A DNA stretch of 64,000 bases. It comes from Thermanaerothrix solaris. Lineage in GTDB: Bacteria; Chloroflexota; Anaerolineae; Anaerolineales; Anaerolineaceae. Below, piece after piece: positions 59,945-64,000 of the stretch. Below the pieces are notes generated by a model, which saw only the letters and a program-made list of their open reading frames with translations, did no database searches and had not been told where the DNA came from. Numbering within the stretch: position 1 is the first letter of the stretch; every line of letters starts with the position of its first letter. The stretch is taken from the NCBI RefSeq assembly GCF_032334255.1, contig NZ_JAUHMF010000002.1:744001-808000 (forward strand), in the 5' to 3' direction. Position numbers and translations under genes: made by a program.

Positions 59945-61003
59945 TCAGGCTTCGTTGATCACCCAACAGGCATGAGGGGGAAAGTTGATGATGACTTGAT
60001 CCCCAGGGCGAGGCAAGGTCAACTGACGCTCGTTGAAGAGATCAGCCAAAACTTCGCGTCCCTGCAAATCCACCCGCACCCGCACAATGGCGCCAAGGAA
60101 CATCACATCCAGGACGCGTCCCTGTAAATGATTGCGGCCTTCCACCGTGCCGAGGTTCATCTCCTCCGGGCGTAGAGCCAGGGTAACGACTTGACCGCGA
60201 TTTAAGTGAGGTAGCGGTTCAACCTGTAACACGTTGTTATCAAAACGCACTTTACCCTGCTGGGGGTCCTCAACGATCACTGGAATGAGATTGAGTTGGC
60301 CGATGAACGAGGCCACGAAGCGGGTCTTGGGGTAGTTGTAAACCTCAAAGGGGGTTCCAACCTGCTCGATTCGTCCTTCGTACATGACTACGACGCGGTC
60401 CGAAAGCGAGAGCGCCTCTTCCTGGTCATGAGTAACGTAGATGGCAGTAATGCCCAAAGTTTGCTGAATGCGGCGGATTTCAGCGCGCAGTTCGACGCGA
60501 ATTTTAGCATCCAGGGCTGAAAGGGGTTCATCCAGCAGTAAGACGCGCGGGCGGATGGCCAGTGCCCGTGCTAATGCAACCCGCTGTTGTTGCCCGCCCG
60601 AAAGTTGATAGGGGTAGCGGTTTTCAAAACCGGTTAGGCGAATCAAATCGAGCATCTCGCTGATGGTCTTGCGAATCTCTTCCGGCGGGCGCTTGGCTAC
60701 CTTGAGCCCGAAGGCGATGTTGTCAGCCACGGTGAGGTTGGGAAAAAGAGCATAGGATTGGAACACCATGCCGATGTGGCGGCGGTTAGGGGGTAGGGTG
60801 GTAATGTCGTTGCCATCCAGGATGATCTTGCCACTAGTAGGCAATTCAAATCCGGCGATCATGCGCAGGGTGGTCGTTTTACCGCAGCCGCTTGGACCCA
60901 AGAAGGATACAAATTCCCCCCGCTCTACTTCCAAATTGAAGTCCCGAACGGCCAGAGTCGGCCCGAAGCGTTTGGAGAGGTTTTGCAGACTCAGATAGGC
61001 CAT
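59945..61003 (-). CDS. ABC transporter ATP-binding protein (PotA/FbpC type)
   Basis: A 352-aa ATPase. Walker A GPSGCGKTT, Q-loop FQSYALFP, signature LSGGQQQRV, Walker B LLLDEPLSAL and switch THDQEEA are intact; a C-terminal TOBE domain (about 235-350) follows. It powers import by the two permeases and binding protein encoded upstream. ATG 61003 has AAAGGA upstream. The class covers Fe3+, polyamine, phosphonate and thiamine importers. A MalK role for the LacI operon is possible in principle but the operon context argues otherwise. Confidence 0.95.
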   Translation of the reverse strand: MAYLSLQNLSKRFGPTLAVRDFNLEVERGEFVSFLGPSGCGKTTTLRMIAGFELPTSGKIILDGNDITTLPPNRRHIGMVFQSYALFPNLTVADNIAFGLKVAKRPPEEIRKTISEMLDLIRLTGFENRYPYQLSGGQQQRVALARALAIRPRVLLLDEPLSALDAKIRVELRAEIRRIQQTLGITAIYVTHDQEEALSLSDRVVVMYEGRIEQVGTPFEVYNYPKTRFVASFIGQLNLIPVIVEDPQQGKVRFDNNVLQVEPLPHLNRGQVVTLALRPEEMNLGTVEGRNHLQGRVLDVMFLGAIVRVRVDLQGREVLADLFNERQLTLPRPGDQVIINFPPHACWVINEA

Positions 61004-61026
61004 ATGTCCTTTCACCGCGAATGAGT

Positions 61027-61845
61027 TTAGCGTGCACCGAACGCTTGATCACCACCCAGGGCGCGCCGTCCCACAAATTGGAAGAGCATCGTGAACGCCC
61101 AGGTAAGGGCGAAACTGATGACGGCTAACGCCGCACCCTCATAGGCGCGATTTTGTCCCACCTGTGACATGTAAGGCCCAAAAGCCTTCAGCCCGACCAG
61201 GAAACTGGCCATGGTTAATTCTCCCATCACAATGGTAATGGTCAAAAAGGCACCACTGAGAATAGCACTGCGCAGGTTGGGGAAGATGATTTGAGTGATA
61301 ATCACCCACCAACCGGCACCCAGGCTTTGGGCAGCTTCGGTCAAGGTGCGGATATCTATGGCTTGAAGGCCAGTATCCACGGCACGATAAAGATAGGGGA
61401 GCACCAGTACCACGTACCCCGCCACTAACAGGATCTGTGTACCGGTGAATGAGTTGGTCAGCAAGAAAGGAGGGCGGCTGAAAACGCGGATCAGCCCAAA
61501 GACCAACACAATGGCTGGGACAACAAATGGCATCAGGGTGATGAATTCCACCACCGGGCGCAGTTGAGGCAGGCGGAGGCGGATCCAATAGGCAGTGGGA
61601 ACAACTAAAACGACTCCTACCACCACCGTGAGTAATGCCATCTCAAGCGAAAAGGTAAAGGCGCTAGCGAAACGAGGATCGCTGAGCACGCGCTGGTATG
61701 CCAGTGCACTTAGTACACCCTTGCGCGCTCGCAGTGAGAAGTCTATGGTCGCGATAAGGGGGACGAAAAAGTAGAGTCCTCCTAAAAAGAGGATGAACCA
61801 GGAGAGCAAGCGCTGGCGCAGGGGGGCGTGGGCATTGCGGTCCAT
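61027..61845 (-). CDS. ABC transporter permease 2 (PotC-like)
   Basis: A 272-aa protein with six membrane segments. The EAA loop is LTEAAQSLGAGWWVIITQII. It pairs with the other permease, 17 bp upstream, to form the channel. The stop is 23 bp before the ATPase start. SD: a short GGAGGC lies upstream of ATG 61845. Confidence 0.93.
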   Translation of the reverse strand: MDRNAHAPLRQRLLSWFILFLGGLYFFVPLIATIDFSLRARKGVLSALAYQRVLSDPRFASAFTFSLEMALLTVVVGVVLVVPTAYWIRLRLPQLRPVVEFITLMPFVVPAIVLVFGLIRVFSRPPFLLTNSFTGTQILLVAGYVVLVLPYLYRAVDTGLQAIDIRTLTEAAQSLGAGWWVIITQIIFPNLRSAILSGAFLTITIVMGELTMASFLVGLKAFGPYMSQVGQNRAYEGAALAVISFALTWAFTMLFQFVGRRALGGDQAFGAR

Positions 61846-61862
61846 ATCAGCCTCCAGAGGGT

Positions 61863-62813
61863 TTAGCGGCGTAACCAGCGCTCACTGCGCCGTCGCAACA
61901 CATAATAAATAGCCATATTGATCGCCATGATCACAATCATCCCGAACGAAAGGGCATATCCCAACCCGGGATTGTATAGCACGTCTCCCATGATTTGAGC
62001 GCCGATGAGAATGGTGATCAGGTTAATCAATCCACCGGTGAGTGAAAGCGCGGTGGCGTAAGCGCCGAAGGCGTTCCCAAAAAGCAAGATGATCGCACCT
62101 AGGATTGAGGGGGTCAGGATGGGCAGGGCAACCATACGCCAATAGTCCCAGGTGCTGGCGCCCAAGTTCTCGGCAGCTTCGCGCCACTCGCGTTTAAGCC
62201 CTTCCAGGGCCGGGGCAATGATCAAGACCATCAGCGGGAACTGGAAATACATGTAAGTCAGGCTTAAGCCCCAGAACGAATACAGGTTAAAACCAATCTC
62301 GTAGATATCTACCCCCAAGGTTTTGAGCAACACCGTGACCATGCCCAGGCGCCCGAGCGTGGCCACAAAGGCAAACGCTAAGGGCACACCGGCAAAGTTC
62401 GAAGCCACACCGGAGAAGGTGAGCAGGGCATCCCGCGCCCAACGGGGCAGACCGCCCAGGGTAACCGCATAAGCCAACAGGAAGCCAAACAGCCCGCCAC
62501 CCAGAGCCGTGGCTAGGCTGATGCGAATGCTAATGGAATAAGCGCTCAGGATTGAGGGAGTAAATAAACTGCGGATGTTATCGAGGGTGAAATGCCCTTG
62601 GGTATCTCGGAATGAGCCCACCAAGAGTGACAATGAGGGCAATAGCATGAACAAAGCCGCAAAGATGAAAAAAGGGGCTACGCCGATCCACACCATCCAT
62701 CCGGTGCCAGTACGAGTGCGGCGCAAAGGTGATTCTGGGGAGGGCTGCACTGTGGCAGCCCTCCCTCCTGAAGGTGATTGAATTGTCGAGACGGGGGGGC
62801 GGATTTCGCTCAT
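61863..62813 (-). CDS. ABC transporter permease 1 (PotB-like)
   Basis: A 316-aa protein with an N-terminal Pro/Ser-rich cytoplasmic tail of about 45 residues, then six segments. The EAA loop is WREAAENLGASTWDYWRMV. ATG 62813 begins ten bases after the binding-protein stop; no ribosome site is seen, so translation may be coupled. The frame is open further upstream but inside the binding-protein gene. Confidence 0.92.
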   Translation of the reverse strand: MSEIRPPVSTIQSPSGGRAATVQPSPESPLRRTRTGTGWMVWIGVAPFFIFAALFMLLPSLSLLVGSFRDTQGHFTLDNIRSLFTPSILSAYSISIRISLATALGGGLFGFLLAYAVTLGGLPRWARDALLTFSGVASNFAGVPLAFAFVATLGRLGMVTVLLKTLGVDIYEIGFNLYSFWGLSLTYMYFQFPLMVLIIAPALEGLKREWREAAENLGASTWDYWRMVALPILTPSILGAIILLFGNAFGAYATALSLTGGLINLITILIGAQIMGDVLYNPGLGYALSFGMIVIMAINMAIYYVLRRRSERWLRR

Positions 62814-62823
62814 TGGGTTAATT

Positions 62824-63978
62824 TTACTTGACTTCGGCGCCGACGACCTTATCCCAATTTTCGGCAATGTAGGCTTTGGCCGCGTTCAGTTGCTCAATGG
62901 TGGGGAAAACGGCCTTGGCATACAATTCCGCCGGGGGTAGTTCAGCCAAGAGGTCTGCCGGGATGGCGTTGCGTTTGACCAAATCATCAAAGCGGATGGG
63001 GTGGCAACCGCCCTTGAGCCAGATCAATTGTCCCTCGTCGGAATAGAGGAACTCCATCCACAACTTGGCAGCGTTGGGATGGGGAGCATAGGCACTGATC
63101 GCCTGGATGTATACGCCCGCGATGATACCGCTCTTGGGGATGACCACCTCAATCTCGGGGTTGCCTTCCAGGGCTTTCTTATCGGCCAGGGCGTTGTAGT
63201 CCCAGCGGAAGACCACTGGGGTTTCGCCTTTGGCAATGGTGGACTGCTTCGCGATCACCGGAACGAAATTACCGACTTCGTTCAGTTTCTTGAAGTATTC
63301 CAGGCCGGGTTGGACGTTATCCAGCGAACCACCGTTAGCAAGGGCGGCGGCATACACGCTCATCTGCGCCTGAGCGGAGAGACGCGGGTCGCCGGCCAAG
63401 GCAACCTGATTCTTGTATTCCGGCTTCAGCAGGTCAGCCCAATCTTGGGGCACGTTTTTAACGACGTCTTTGTTGACTTCAAAGGCCATGACGCCGTAGT
63501 AATCCCCATACCAATAGCCATCTGGATGCTTGAGGTTGTCGGGGATGGTGTCCCAGGTAGACACCTTGTAAGGCATAGCCAGTTTTTCGTCCACCAATTG
63601 CGGACCAAAGGCATATCCCACGTCAATTACATCCGGGGCTTGGGGGCCCTTGCTGTCTTTATTGGCTTTAATGGCTTCAATTTCCTCGGCAGAACTGGCA
63701 TCGGGATTGAGTTCATTGACCTGGATCCCGTACTTTTGCTTAAAGGTCTCAATGGCTTCACCGTAATTGCACCAATCGTGCGGTAACGCGATGGTGGTAA
63801 GCATGCCCTCTTGCTTGGCGGCAGCGATCAGGTCGGCCAGCGCACCGCTCTCACCCCCGGATGAGGCTGGCGGTTGGGTGGGAGCCGCGGTAGGTGTGCC
63901 CGCACAGGCGGCCAGAAAGGCTACCAGGACAAGCAAACTCACCCAGCGGAAAAGGCGGGACAACGTGAGGGCTTTCAT
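62824..63978 (-). CDS. ABC transporter substrate-binding lipoprotein (Fe3+/phosphonate/polyamine class)
   Basis: A 384-aa lipoprotein: signal ending FLAAC (Cys25), a short Thr/Pro/Ser linker (26-45) and a cluster D-type binding domain. ALADLIAAAKQEGMLTTIALP and GIQVNELNPDASSAEEIEAI are typical of iron/aminoethylphosphonate/thiamine-type proteins. VGYAFGPQLVDEKL and FRWDYNALADKKA fit the same class. The iron-binding Tyr pair is not evident, so the ligand is open. AAGGAGG precedes ATG 63978. It is the first gene of the operon; its promoter lies beyond the window. Confidence 0.92.
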   Translation of the reverse strand: MKALTLSRLFRWVSLLVLVAFLAACAGTPTAAPTQPPASSGGESGALADLIAAAKQEGMLTTIALPHDWCNYGEAIETFKQKYGIQVNELNPDASSAEEIEAIKANKDSKGPQAPDVIDVGYAFGPQLVDEKLAMPYKVSTWDTIPDNLKHPDGYWYGDYYGVMAFEVNKDVVKNVPQDWADLLKPEYKNQVALAGDPRLSAQAQMSVYAAALANGGSLDNVQPGLEYFKKLNEVGNFVPVIAKQSTIAKGETPVVFRWDYNALADKKALEGNPEIEVVIPKSGIIAGVYIQAISAYAPHPNAAKLWMEFLYSDEGQLIWLKGGCHPIRFDDLVKRNAIPADLLAELPPAELYAKAVFPTIEQLNAAKAYIAENWDKVVGAEVK

Positions 63979-64000
63979 AATTCTTTTCCTCCTTATTTAG

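Noticed and set aside
59945..61003. PotA/FbpC-like ATPase as the missing ATPase of the LacI operon
   Set aside because: It has its own permeases and binding protein directly upstream in one operon with a terminator behind it.

Overview
The window looks like a chromosomal segment of a Chloroflexota bacterium, most likely class Anaerolineae. This is an inference from gene content, not from a marker gene. It has a DnaB-DnaD-DnaI-like primosome set, lipoprotein solute-binding proteins with Pro/Thr/Ala-rich linkers, a Na+-pumping methylmalonyl-CoA decarboxylase, many GTG/TTG starts, and sigma70-type promoters with 17-bp spacers. No CRISPR array, insertion sequence, prophage or rRNA gene was seen. 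The only tRNA found is tRNA-Glu(CTC).

Layout. 1-10.1 kb: the end of a polytopic membrane protein, a bifunctional nuclease, then a replication block: dnaB, a DnaD-like gene and a helicase loader with two AAA+ modules on the plus strand. A small 2[4Fe-4S] ferredoxin, a CPBP-family membrane protein, a bactofilin, an unknown protein and dnaG lie on the minus strand. 10.1-12.2 kb: a NeuD-type acyltransferase and a lipoprotein serpin. 12.5-19.7 kb: a sugar operon led by its ROK regulator (ketose 3-epimerase, RbsA-type ATPase, two permeases, binding protein). 19.8-21.6 kb: tRNA-Glu, then a PiT phosphate transporter with its DUF47 partner behind a Pho-box-like promoter. 21.7-28.2 kb: a LacI-led disaccharide operon (binding protein, two AglF/AglG-type permeases, trehalose synthase); the second permease carries an inserted c-type cytochrome domain.

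28.3-43.7 kb: signalling and housekeeping genes: a PAS/GAF/HD-GYP protein, a tandem Usp protein, RNase J, a sugar-nucleotide epimerase, RdgB, DUF177, SigA, an alpha/beta hydrolase, a NarL-type histidine kinase, a CBS-ACT protein, a Cys/Met PLP enzyme, a 6S-like RNA candidate and an atypical OmpR-type regulator. 43.7-47.3 kb: a four-gene Na+-translocating decarboxylase operon; birA, at 58.4 kb, could biotinylate its carrier subunit. 47.4-53.6 kb: a DUF92-PEBP fusion, a PH-like membrane protein, a DegT aminotransferase, a ChlI/ChlD-like chelatase pair separated by a one-base frame difference at an A9 run, and arsC. 53.7-59.8 kb: a polyamine operon with two SpeD homologues and speE, then gyrA, a small membrane protein, birA and hsp20. 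59.9-64 kb: an ABC importer of the Fe3+/phosphonate/polyamine kind.

Most notable: (i) the sugar permease with an internal heme-c domain; (ii) the chelatase split at a slippery poly-A run; (iii) the paired SpeD homologues that both keep the Ser-His-Cys catalytic spacing; (iv) the tandem AAA+ helicase loader; (v) several well-formed regulatory sites, including two autoregulatory operators and a Pho-box-like element.
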